From positions 6,775,113 through 6,839,112 of the forward strand of contig CM041531.1 in the NCBI GenBank assembly GCA_023238725.1: DNA of 64,000 nt. Direction: 5' to 3'. The translations under genes were made by a program, and so were the position numbers. Of this stretch, positions 40,701 to 51,829 are shown one piece after another. The notes under the pieces were generated by a model. That model did no database searches. It was not told the DNA's origin and was given only the letters and a program-made list of their open reading frames with translations. The first letter of the stretch is position 1. Every line of letters begins with the position of its first letter. This DNA comes from Scortum barcoo (lineage: Eukaryota > Chordata > Actinopteri > Centrarchiformes > Terapontidae).

Positions 40701-43700
40701 AAATAGTGACAGTCAGGGGATAAATGCACCAGGCGATATGAAGTAAAGTTCAGTTTTTCATGAGAAAGTGTTCAAAAGTAACCAAAACAACATCATTTAA
40801 AAAATTACAGTATCAATGCTAAAAATGAATAATGTACTACTTATTAATTGCTATTAACAAAGCTGATTCTGCTGTCCTGTTTTTGAGATATTCTGCTCCT
40901 TTGCAGATATAACAAATACTTTTCAGTACATTGTTGTTTTTGTTGTATTGCAAACACACAGCAAAATATGTCTTTCTATATGGCAGGTTTATCCAAGGAT
41001 TATGTAACATAACTGTGTTCTGTGTCCTGCAGGTTTGATTGGATTCTTTGTGGCTTTTGGAGTCATTATGGGGAAAATGGGAGAAAAGGCCAAGCTGATG
41101 TTGGAGTTTTTCAACGTCCTGAACGAGATCGTTATGAGGCTTGTTGGTGCAATTATGTGGTAAGCGCCCGGCGTCTACGCTACCAGACCATTCCCCTGGT
41201 TTTCACTCTGCACAGAGAAGATACCGATACCACATCTATCCTACAGACAACTTTATAATATTAACAATATATACCCCTGCAGACACAAAAAAGGAATCCT
41301 AATCACAAGCGCATCCTGTGTCTATCTTCAGGTACTCCCCTATTGGTATCGCCTGCCTCATCTGTGGAAAGATCATCTCCATCGCTGACTTGGAGGTGGT
41401 GGCGAGGCAGCTGGGGATGTACATGGTCACCGTGATAGTGGGTCTCATCATCCATGGAGGCATCTTCCTTCCGCTGATATATTTTGTGATAGTAAAAGAA
41501 AACCCCTTCACGTTCTTCATGGGAATATTCCAAGCCTGGGTCACGGCGCTTGGAACAGCATCCAGGTATGAGGGATCTCTGCTTCCCTCCCTTTGTTTTT
41601 TTCATAATCCAGGATTCAGACCCTCCCCCAGTGAGCACAGTCTCTGCAATAATTCAGCTTTTCACGTTGGAAATATTCTCCTTTTCATCCATCACCATAT
41701 GGTAACCTTCAAATAGCAACTATGAGGAAGTCTTACCAGCACTGGCTCCTCACTTTGCCTTGATGTGGGATATCTTTACTTTATGCCTTATTTATGGCAT
41801 ACGGTAGATGCGCTCTCCCCCCCTCCTGAGCTGAGTTCAGTGCTCTCCAGTTGCGGCTCGCTCACTGCTGCGCCATCTATGAGAAACACTTCTTAATTAT
41901 CAAGCAAAACATACAAAACAACTGCTGAGGCACAGATGCTGTTTCCTCTACGAGATTCACCCTCTCAAGTTAATTTAAGTTTCCTTCTTTTGTGAAGTTA
42001 AACTACAGTCTTCGCCTATATTACTCCATTTTATGTAACAAATTAACAATTAATAAATTACCATAGTTCTGTATGGATTTATTTCAGTATGAATTGAAGA
42101 ATAGTGTAATTAAGACAAAAAACTTCTGTGTGCGACTGAGTAAAATTAATTATCAACAGATGGTCTATCATTTCTTATAGAGTTCTTTGTTTCTGCACGT
42201 TTTAAGTGCAAAATTGTGTGCAGTTGCAAACAGCAAACTGTCCCTCACTTCCTCCTGTTTCTTCTTCGCCACAGCGCCGGTACCTTGCCGGTCACATTCC
42301 GATGCTTAGAGGAGAACCTGGGCATCGACAAGAGAGTCACCCGTTTTGTCCTCCCAGTGGGCGCCACCATCAACATGGACGGCACGGCACTTTACGAGGC
42401 CGTGGCTGCCATCTTCATCGCTCAGATGAACGGGATTGAGCTCGACTGGGGCCAGATTGTTACTGTCAGGTGAGAATGTGGCTTCAGAGAGATATCACAA
42501 CACATCTGAAGGCATCATCTGGGTAAAAAATTAGCCAAATTCTACCCAACTCAGCTTTGATAATATTTTTTTTCCCTTAAGCTGTGGTGAGCAGTACGTA
42601 AAATGTTTTTTTAAATACAGAAAACCTCTTTTTTTCACATAACTGAAAAGATATATAAATACTTTTCATGTCTTTTGAGGTTTTTTTTATCATATTAAGG
42701 TCCAGTAGACTTCCTAGTTTGTGTCGCCGCATCTGTTATAGTCCTCCTGCTGAGAGTTGAACTTGTCTCCTATCCAGTATGACAGCCACCCTGGCCAGTG
42801 TTGGAGCAGCCAGTATCCCCAGTGCTGGTCTTGTGACCATGCTTCTGATCCTCACAGCGGTGGGGCTGCCCACGCAGGACATCAGCCTCCTGGTCGCTGT
42901 CGACTGGCTGCTGTGAGTTTGACATCAACACAAACATTGTTGTCTGACATTCAAAACATACGTACACATTTCAGCCCCATGCAAGGGTACCTTTAGGTTT
43001 TGTAAAGTAACCAATGCAAGATCATCCAATTTTAAATTAACGACTACCCCTGGGCTGTAATAATAATATATAATAATATATTAATTAATATATCAATATT
43101 AATACTTTTAGCCCCCTAAAAAAGTTCAACAGACACTGTTGGTCAGTGTCGGATGAAATCAGTATTTCTTTCCTTTAGAATGTGTTTTCATCTGAACAAC
43201 AGTTATCCAGCTTCAAAATATAACTCTGCCCACTATATTTTCTCACAAAAAATCCAGTCAACTCTGACCAGAATTTCTCACCTCTCTTCACGGCAAAGCT
43301 TCATAAAGCTTGCTCGCCTGGTTGCAAGATAACAGCTTTGTGTTTCTGTACAGTCTTAAATTATGTAAATGGCATTAAAGCTCAACCCAACACCTTGTTT
43401 TGCTGAACATGTTAACATACTTTTCTATTTTTAATGAGACATCTTTGTCCATAGCACAGAATTTAAACCGTGTCGAGCTGAACCACAGCAGTGGCCAAAG
43501 ACGCATCAAAACAGATGCTTGACTACGATTTGAATGTGCAGGTTTTTGAGCACAGCGAGCATGTTCGAACAGCCTCTAACATAGGTTTTAAGGTGTAAAC
43601 AACTCTTTGAGGCCTTGATAGCTTTTCTGTAGATGTGGATTTTTTTTCTGTATATGCCCACTCGCTGCTCGACGCCTCTGTTTTCAGAAACATAACAACC

Positions 43701-45445
43701 GCACGTAATCCATTTGCAAACAGATGAAAAGTGCTAGCACTTATTTTCAACGCTGATATACCTCAGCTGGAAATAAGCTGCTTGTTGTCTTGTTGACTTT
43801 TGGACTAAATGATTTGTGGAAACCCTTTCATACATTCAATAAATACACTAATAAATAATCCTTGAATAAACTCTGCTGCTGAACATCAGTGACATACTCT
43901 TCTCTTCACTGTATATTGTGCATTTAGAAAGAAATCTGTTCTCTGCTGCCACTCACTTCAAAATTAAAAACATATTTCAAGGAAAAATGTCAGAAAAGAC
44001 ATATTTTCTTGCTTCACATCAGTGTCTTTTCTTTTCTTTAATTATCTTCCTGTGTCTTAATTCTTTTCCTGATGCAGGGATCGTTTCCGTACCTCAGTTA
44101 ACGTGGTTGGGGACTCCTATGGAGCAGGTATCGTCTACCACCTCTCCAAACACGAGCTCGACTCCTTCGACTCTCAACAGACCCGGATGGAGGACTTTGA
44201 GATGGCAAAGACACAATCCTACTTTGAAAATAACACCAACCAGAATGTATACTCGCACCACAACTCAATCTTGATAGACGACTGCAAGGTACATTTCACG
44301 TTAACGGACATAGAGACCTGTATGTAGAGAATCCTCCCTCAGCTCTGTGTCTGTGCTCGTCTTTCTTTTCCTGTCAGTGTTTGTGTTTCTTTTCTATGTG
44401 ACCTCTTGCGATGGTGTATTTGTGTCTGTGTGCATAGTAAATGTCATATTTTCATTTAAAGGGGTGAAAAAGCTAAATAAATATTTCTATATTTATTTAT
44501 TCACCTGTTAATTATATGAAAAAGCAGTTTTTGTGAAACCACTTTCATCAAGAGCAAATTTTGTTCTTTTTTTATAATACTCATGTTTTTTTTTATTAAG
44601 TTCAAAAACAATGTTTTACTCTCAAGAAATCAAAATGAAAGTGCATCAACCATTCCCTGTGCGTTGTCTTGTACACAATTATATTTTACTTGTATTTTGT
44701 TGTGGTATGTCTCGGTTTTCATTAAGATCTGTACTTTTTTTTTCTTTTATCTAACTTAATTGGACATGTATTTGTGGTAGCCCTAACCAAATTACAATTT
44801 TCATTCATTGGCCATCTTCTGAAGGCTTTTTTCTAGCCAGTGGTATACATAAAGACTGCTGTTTCACCGTGTTTCATCCAAAGTGATGCATAGATTCATG
44901 AAATGCCTATTGAACACCCTTCCCTATCAGTCCCTATAAAAATGTGGCTAGCTTTCTAAACAAATGAGCACATTTGTTGTCATCATTAGAGAATTTTACT
45001 CACACTGTAGAACTTTGTTGATATTTCATTGTCTGTATGATGCAACTTTTTGATGCTAAAGTTGCATAACTGATTGTAATTTGGCTGGGCAGAGAATCCA
45101 TAAAATACATGGCCAACTTTAAGACAATACGATAACAATCCATGTTTTCATGTGATCTTATAACTGAAAAATGACATTTACATGTAAAAAGCATTACAAT
45201 ATCATTGTATCAGTGTATATTTTGATGTCGGGCATTCGCACAGTAAACTCCGCCCCAAGGTCGATGGCCTGAATGTAATGAAGCAATGGCTTCTCTGCTC
45301 CCAACCATTGACAGTACGTAAATCACGGTGCCTTGGCCCCACATAGTTAGACGTTCTCGATAATTGCTTACAGGTCACCATGGGCAAAAATGGCAAGACT
45401 GCAGAGTTCTCTCTTGTTGAGGAGGGACCATGGAAATGCGACTAA
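37793..45445 (+). CDS. slc1a2: Glial glutamate transporter EAAT2/GLT-1
   Basis: This is a sodium-coupled excitatory amino acid transporter of the SLC1 family, which clears glutamate at synapses. Exons join in phase: 37783-37922 (ATG 37793), 38536-38688, 40062-40312, 40409-40517, 41033-41159, 41332-41565, 42275-42469, 42778-42912, 44078-44288, 45374-45445. The product has 538 residues (human 574). Seen: MQKQVEVRMDESH at the start, LILPLVVSSLVTG, GTRAMVYYMSTT, the HP1 signature SSAGTLPVT (about 334-342) and NMDGT (368-372) in transmembrane segment 7, which binds cation and substrate. The next segments read ASIPSAGLVTMLLIL and DWLLDRFRTSVNVVGDS. The first exon opens with GCC AAC AAA before ATG, matching the Ala-Asn-Asn before Met in the human protein. 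A further N-terminal exon may therefore exist upstream; the ATG used here has A at -3. The large extracellular loop is about 20 residues shorter than in human. Whether it is the a or b teleost duplicate cannot be told. Confidence 0.96.
40409..40517 (+). CDS. slc1a2: slc1a2 exon with shortened glycosylated loop
   Basis: This exon encodes the large extracellular loop between the third and fourth membrane spans plus the entry to the next span (MNVLG). One N-glycosylation site (NRT) is present; human EAAT2 has two in a loop about 20 residues longer. The loop varies in length across SLC1 members, so function need not change. Confidence 0.9.
44078..44327 (+). CDS. slc1a2: slc1a2 exon with retained-intron C-terminus (GLT-1b type)
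   Basis: The exon proper ends at 44288 (GAC TGC AAG|gtacat). If the donor is not used, translation continues for 12 codons to TAG at 44325-44327 and ends in TDIETCM. Rodent GLT-1b, made by the same kind of intron retention, ends DIETCI, a class I PDZ ligand bound by PICK1. Keeping this tail inside the intron implies selection for the isoform. The transcript would give a 527-residue protein. An AATAAA at 44476-44481 could end it. Confidence 0.8.
44476..44481 (+). terminator. slc1a2: Possible polyA signal for the GLT-1b type transcript
   Basis: AATAAA lies 149 nt after the retained-intron stop codon and about 900 nt before the GLT-1a type last exon. It is well placed for an intronic polyadenylation event. 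Use is inferred. Confidence 0.35.
45374..45445 (+). CDS. slc1a2: slc1a2 last coding exon (GLT-1a type C-terminus)
   Basis: After the acceptor tgcttacag this exon encodes 23 residues, starting VTMGKNGKTAEF and ending VEEGPWKCD, then TAA. It matches the mammalian GLT-1a tail (VTLAANGKSA to VEEEPWKREK). The phase 0 junction follows the DDCK end of the previous exon. Confidence 0.92.
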   Translation, partial: VTMGKNGKTAEFSLVEEGPWKCD

Positions 45446-48060
45446 AGCAGATCCAGATGCTGCTGCGCCTTACCTTGAGTTGCAACAGTTTTTACTTTTT
45501 TTTTTTTTTTTGCCGACACAACTATACGAAAAACAACCCAAAAAAAAATCACATACAAAAAGAAGAAAAGAGAAGAAAAAAAAGGTGAACGTTAGCAGAG
45601 TCAACTGTACTGCAAGAACAAACAGACAGACGGCCACTGAAACGAAACTACAGATGACTCCCCAACTTCTATTAGATCTTGCATTGCACTAACTAGACAC
45701 AAACTGTAATGAACTGGTGCATTTCGCACACTTTGTATGGAAGAATGAATCGTTCAGTTGACAACACTCAGGGCCTTACTCGGTGCTGCTGCAAGCTTCC
45801 CGCTCTGTCAACGAAAGAGTTCTTCTACCTTGTGCAACATCTCATTTTTTCTTTTGTACTGAAGCATTTTCTTCGTAGCAAAAGGGTGTAGCTGAAAGAG
45901 ATGATGACGTGTGGATGATGGCCTTGCCAGTTAAATTGAATAAATCCAAGGACCAAGTGATACGACATGATATGAAAGTTGGTGTAAATGACCTCAGAGG
46001 AAAATGTTGCTGATCACCTCATCAGAATTTGACAGAATACATTACACGGTTGTCACTGTCGGTGGTTTTGTCTATTTGTAACTTCAGACACACACTTCTT
46101 ATGAAACGTCTATAAACACTGGACAAAAAAAAACTGGATATATGAAAACAGAACATGGACTGAAAGAAACAGTGCTTTGTGTGGCGTTGTAGTAAAAGTG
46201 CAGGACGGTTAAACACTGCATTACCTTTGACTGTTTGACTTATGGGATTAAAGCCTGATGTCGTACAAATGGTGAAGCCTAAGAAGCAAAGCTTAGGCCA
46301 TAAGAAGAGAGCATGTGGCCTCTAAATGTGGCAACAAACAGTACAGGATGTGTTGACCATAGAGTACATGAAGGGTGCCCTTCTAGTGATTTATTTATTC
46401 ATTTATTTATTTTTGTATTTGTTCTTTATGAGTCAAACACAGAGTTTCTGTTTGTAGTCGAAAATATGCCTGTGTACTGGAATTTATGTGTGGTCGTGTG
46501 TTTCTGAGAGCAAGATTAACGAGGAAAAAAAGTTGGAGGATCAATACGAGAGAGAGAAAAAAAGAAGGTTGGGGTGTCTCTCAGACTCTCAGCAGACCAG
46601 TGTATTGCTCTGTGTTTTATTTCAAACTGTTTATTTCTTTGCTTTATGACAACCTTGCCTTGATGATGTCAACTGCAGAGTGCAGTCAGTGTGATGACTG
46701 ACACATTTCTGGGTAAAAGTGTTCACATCAGTAGAATACCAGGACTCACGTTTTAGTAGAAGTGAAGTTTGTCTACCTTCCAGCTTGGCTACACTGAGAG
46801 CGAGGATGGCTGGGCCGTCCTCACGAGACATTGCTTATACTTTACAGATTTTAGTTTTCACATTTGAAGATGAATACACAAGCTTGTAGTGACAAGTCGA
46901 CTTAATTAGCTATAGATGCTTCTGTTTAGCAAGTGCAAACTAAATTCTGCCTCCAGCATTCACACACACGCTGTAACAACAAGGTCACTGGATGTTGGCT
47001 GAATATGTACATGTGTTTGAGTTTAACTCAGTGTAGCAACTCTGTTCAAACTTAGGTGAAAATGGGATTATTTATTTCTCTTTTTATATAAGCGACAGCT
47101 TATATATTCATGTTTAAAGTGCCTCCTTGCACTTTGTGTATATACTCTCTTTAGATAAAGTGTATAAATCAAATGTATAGAATTTGAAAATGACATTTTA
47201 TGTCATCTATCAGAATTGTTTTTGCTATGCTAAAGGTTTCTATAAAGTCTACTATAACTATATATACATAACAATGTTAGTGCAATGTTAATTTTCTTTT
47301 AAAGGGCCACTAGTCGTCTCAATAGATTGTGAATTTAGGTTTATTTCTTTACAAACAATGCATTCAATTTATCTGTTTTTAAGAGAAACCCCTGAGCTCC
47401 AAGTGGTTGTCAGAGAAGAAAACCCAATATATCTCACTTGTTTAATGACAGAACATTGTTACTGACTCATGGACGTGATTATTTAGGGGTTATGAACACA
47501 TTAGTTCAGTATTGGTGTTGGCAGCTACAATATGTCTTCATGTTGTGAGACCTCAGCAAGCCATCCAGTGTTTGGCTCGAGCCCCACCTTCCTCCCAAAA
47601 TGGATGAGAGATAAATAATTACCAGCATGCCCTGATTTATGTTAGAAACCCATTATCTATAAATTCATTACATCACTTTTCCATTCATTGCATTTGTCAT
47701 TGGGCCTTGATCTAAAAAAGAATATAGTCGACTGGCCTAGTGTAGTAGGTGTTTTATATGAACATGTGAAATTGTACAGTCTGTAGGAAATAAAATATAT
47801 ATTTTCTATCTTTATTTTTGATTCTATGCGCATATTTGTCCCAGAATGTGTTTAGCATTTTCCTTGTGTCTGACATTCATTGTAATGCAAAATCTCTTTT
47901 GACTTTGACGGACTAAAACGCAAACAGAACTGAATGCACTTGTACTGAAGTAAATAACAGTGTCCAAAAAAAAAAAAATGTCAGGCAATATGGACTGAAA
48001 ATGTGTAAATGTTTTAATACTTGTGTGTAAATATCAATGGAAACAAATAAATGTTTATTG
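45446..48060 (+). other. slc1a2: slc1a2 3'UTR
   Basis: About 2.6 kb follows the stop codon with no coding exon. It is AT-rich, with T and A runs near 45490-45585 and AU-rich segments (atttatttatt) near 46390. AATAAA motifs occur at about 47785 and at 48046-48051. Mammalian SLC1A2 mRNAs also have very long 3'UTRs. The 3' limit is inferred. Confidence 0.6.
48046..48051 (+). terminator. slc1a2: Probable distal slc1a2 polyadenylation signal
   Basis: A canonical AATAAA is followed by a GT/T-rich segment (gtttattg, then gttgtgtttatttc), the usual downstream element pattern. An earlier AATAAA at about 47785 is an alternative. Confidence 0.5.
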
Positions 48061-48076
48061 ATGAGCCTCCGTTGTG

Positions 48077-48082
48077 TTTATT
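48077..48082 (-). terminator. cd44: Possible polyA signal of the cd44-like gene
   Basis: TTTATT on the plus strand reads AATAAA on the minus strand, about 650 nt after the cd44-like stop codon. If used, the 3' ends of the two convergent genes lie within tens of bases of each other. Confidence 0.35.
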
Positions 48083-48728
48083 TCTCAGATGATGGTGGTA
48101 TGAACATTCAGTGCACGTCACAGTCGCTGAGGCGCTGTGTAGATTGTCAAAAGAAGCCATTGAGTTTGTTGCCTTCTGTAATATGTGTGAAAATGTGGCA
48201 AAAACAACAGATCAGCTTAATATAAGTTACAAACCTACACAATCTTCAATAATATTATTTTCAGAGATTTAAAATAATCTTACATTTTTACCAGAGGAGA
48301 CACAAAATAATTTTCTCTGTCCATTAACAGACCTGTGAGTTTGACAAAAAAAAACAACATATTAATTATTTACAATGAAAAGAAAAACAGGAAATTAAAC
48401 ATTTGAAAGACCTGTCAGTTGTGTTTGAAATTATTTGAATATGTGCATCTCACCAGTTTTTGCATTTTACAGTTACTAAAATAGTTGATATGGCAATAAA
48501 TACATCAACCAAAATATTCATGTGGTTTCAAAGTGAAGATATGATAAGAGTTTTTGAAAGTCAGCAGGAAGAATCAGACCATGTTCCTCGTTCAGTGAGT
48601 TGTGAAACTCCACAGAAACCTTTTGCTCAACAGCACCAACAGTTTTGTTCCTCTGCTTCAGACACAGTCTTGTGGTTTTCTTATGAGTTTCGAGCTTCCA
48701 GAGGGTTTGTTTCTGAACCTCAGTGTGA

Positions 48729-48897
48729 TCAATGTCTCTCCACAAACTCGTCCAGGGGGATGACTGTGTAATCCGCCGCATTTCCATTCTCCCTGGGACT
48801 CTCTTTGTGCAGGAATGTCTCCATCTCTAGCTCCCTCTGCTGGTTTGAATGGTTTGTTTTGGTCTCCAGCTGGGAAGGCTTGCTTGGTCCAATCCAC
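48729..48897 (-). CDS. cd44: cd44-like exon 6, cytoplasmic tail
   Basis: The tail begins WIGPSKPSQLETKTNH and ends YTVIPLDEFVERH before TGA. DYTVIPL contains a Tyr in an acidic/hydrophobic setting, but no ITAM or clear SH2 motif. The acceptor is cttgttgtccag. The CD44 family uses its tail for cytoskeletal coupling. The cluster of basic residues needed for ERM binding is not seen here. Confidence 0.75.
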
Positions 48898-51789
48898 CTG
48901 GACAACAAGAAACAATGAGAATTTAATCTTATACTCATAATAGTTATGATCACAATTATTGTTGTGTTTTTTTCCCTGATTTTTGAGACTTACTTGTCTC
49001 TGGTAGCGATGGCAAGGAAAAGCATTACCAGTGCCGCAATACCAACAATAAAACCAACGATGATGATCCAACCTGGAGATAAAGGAGATGAGTTTGTAAG
49101 ATGGACTTTCTAAAAACAGAGTTTAACAATGCATGAACCTGTTTTATGCAATGTTTTTCTTTCTGGACTCACCTGGTGTACTGTGTCCATTGCTTTGGGG
49201 TTCTGCATTTGCTAATTCTTAAATAAGAACAGAAAGACACATGCTTAAAGTTTGCCATACATTATTAATAAAGCCAATCTGATAGCAATTGGAGTATTGG
49301 AGCATGTATAGGATACATACCATTATTGAGTGCTGAAGACTTACTGTTTTGCTTAATTGTCTCAGTAAGGTATATTATATCTGATGCCGTTTCCAGTGAT
49401 AGGTCTAATCCTGATCCCTTAGGTACTTTGATAAGAACAGCAGTGGAGGCCGATGATGCTGTGTTGGGGCTAGAGGTCGTGCTGGAGCCTGCTTTTTTCA
49501 ACAGAAAAACACAGGCTTAAAATTGTCCATATCTAATCCAGAAAGAACATATCAAAGCAATTATAGGCATAAGTACGAGGGCATGTATTGGATATTTACC
49601 ATTTATGACGTGAAAGGACCTGGTTAGCTCTGTTTTGTTTTCAGGAGTTTCTCCCATTCCTGATTCTGATCCTGAGCCTGATCCTGAGCCTGATCCTGAG
49701 CCTGATCCTGAGCCTGATTCATCGCTTTCGCTGATAAAAATAGCCATGGAGGTTGATGACGATGCGTTGCTAGTTTGTGTGTTGAAGCTAGAGGTCGTGC
49801 TGGAGGTTGTAGTAAGGTACTGGTCAGACATCTCATCGTGTCCAGGCCATAAATCAGAACTCGGGGAGGTGGAGACGGCGGGGTCAGTGGTTTGAGAGAC
49901 TGAGATGTGGTCTGGGGTGACATTTGGCCGGCCTTCGTTTGGCACTGCTGAAGAGGTAGAGCTAGACTGCAGCCTCTGGGTGGTAGATGAATGTGAACTG
50001 GAGGTGTCGGTGTCCCCTGGCAGCACTGTGGAAGCAGAGCTCTGGGAAACACTCACAGCTGTGGTTTCAGAGTTTTCACCTCCATGCTGGGGGTACACGG
50101 AGGTCATAGACTCGCCGATAACCATCGCCCATGCACCGCTGCCCTCACTCTCACTCTCTTTAGGCTCAGAGGACAACTGCTGGGACGCGTGCACGGTCGC
50201 GTTTCTTTTGGGTGACGTGGTTGTGAGTGAGCGGGAGGAAATGTGGTTGACGAGGAAGCCGTCCGTCAGGGCCTCTCGCAAAACATCATCCTCAGTTTTG
50301 GCGGGAAAGGCTAGACAAAGAGAGACGGAAAAATCCACAGGTCACCTTAAGTGTTTACCTACCAGCCCTGACATGAGCAGAAATTTTTTTTTTTATCTAT
50401 TACAAAAGTACCGCACAGGGCTTATGTGCTTCGCCCCAAATTCTTGTATAAACTTGTGATGTGGTCTTTGAGGAGGTGTGGTGAGAGACAGTAATGATTA
50501 ACCTGGGTGACTAATAGTCTGTGAGTGGGTTCACAAAGAGAGGCAGCCTCATCAAAGCCTCAGTTTTAACAAGCGAATACCCCACTTTCGGCACACCCAG
50601 CACAACAGAGTAAACTATGACTGTTCTGTTGTAGATGGAAGGAAGCCAGTGTGCCTTTGTGCCATTAAGGAAGAGGAAGCAAGAGGACAAATTAGGTCAG
50701 GTGCTTCATCGTATGATTAATGCAAATATTCGTTGTTACTTGCTTGTCTAAATTCAATGTATTTTTTATGTCACAGCATGTTACCATCATCACTGGTGAT
50801 CGAGCACTTTTGATTCTTGTACTTAACTTGAGTATTTCCATTTTCTGGTTCTTTATACTTTTACTCCGTTTAATTAGGAAATATTACCCCACTGTATAGA
50901 ATATTAAAGAATATACAGTAAACTTGCAAAATGCAATATATTGTTAAAAGAATAAACTGGTGATTTCCAACATTTCAGGCATGTTAAAGCTTACAAAAAC
51001 AGTATCTGTGAGTTCTGTAGTCTTACACACTGATATGTAATTAAAAACTTCATAATGTAATGGTATCAGTCACAGAGACCAGATTTCTGCAGGACTTCAA
51101 CTTTAGAACACATAAATAGATATTGTTGATAATACTTCTGTACAATTATTCAGTTCATATTTTAAATATTCAACTCAACACCACTCACTTGTATTTTTAC
51201 TGAAGTAAATGATCAAAGTGTTTCTAATAAGACATAATCTGTTGCCTTGTAAAATCCCAATGAAGTGAAGGAAGTTAATAAAAAAAGGTTAATAAAAAAA
51301 AGGACCTAAGAATCAAATCACACATCTCCACTCTTCGTTTCTGCCCAGTCATGTTCAGCTTCAGTGTTCCCTGTAAAGTTACCGGTTACCCAAACTTGTG
51401 GAACAGCTCTTTGCTCTGTCTTTGGTTTCAAGACATACGCATTAATGCACCTCCTGGAGCAGCTCAGGACATTTTTACAAAGATCTCTGTGTGTAATTTG
51501 AAGGTGCCAATGAAACCTGCGCACTGGCAATGAAATACTACACTGGCACTCTTACAGAAAGATTTAGACCTCAAACATAAAGCGCATCTTAGGTGGCGGT
51601 GGGGGAAGTGCTGAGTCACAGGGGAAGAAAAAGGACACCATGGGAATTATTGAAATTTCAGATGCCTGTGTAGAAGAATTACTGTATTTGCTAGACTGTG
51701 AAACCAATGGCTATGGTCTATTGGCCTGGAGACTGAAGGATGTAATTTTGCATAAGAATGTCACTGACCACCAGTGAAGAAATTAATGA

Positions 51790-51829
<40 letters not shown>

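Noticed and set aside
49905..50459. 184-codon plus-strand frame
   Set aside because: Antisense of the low-complexity Ser/Thr-rich cd44-like exon 2, which lacks stops on both strands because of composition.
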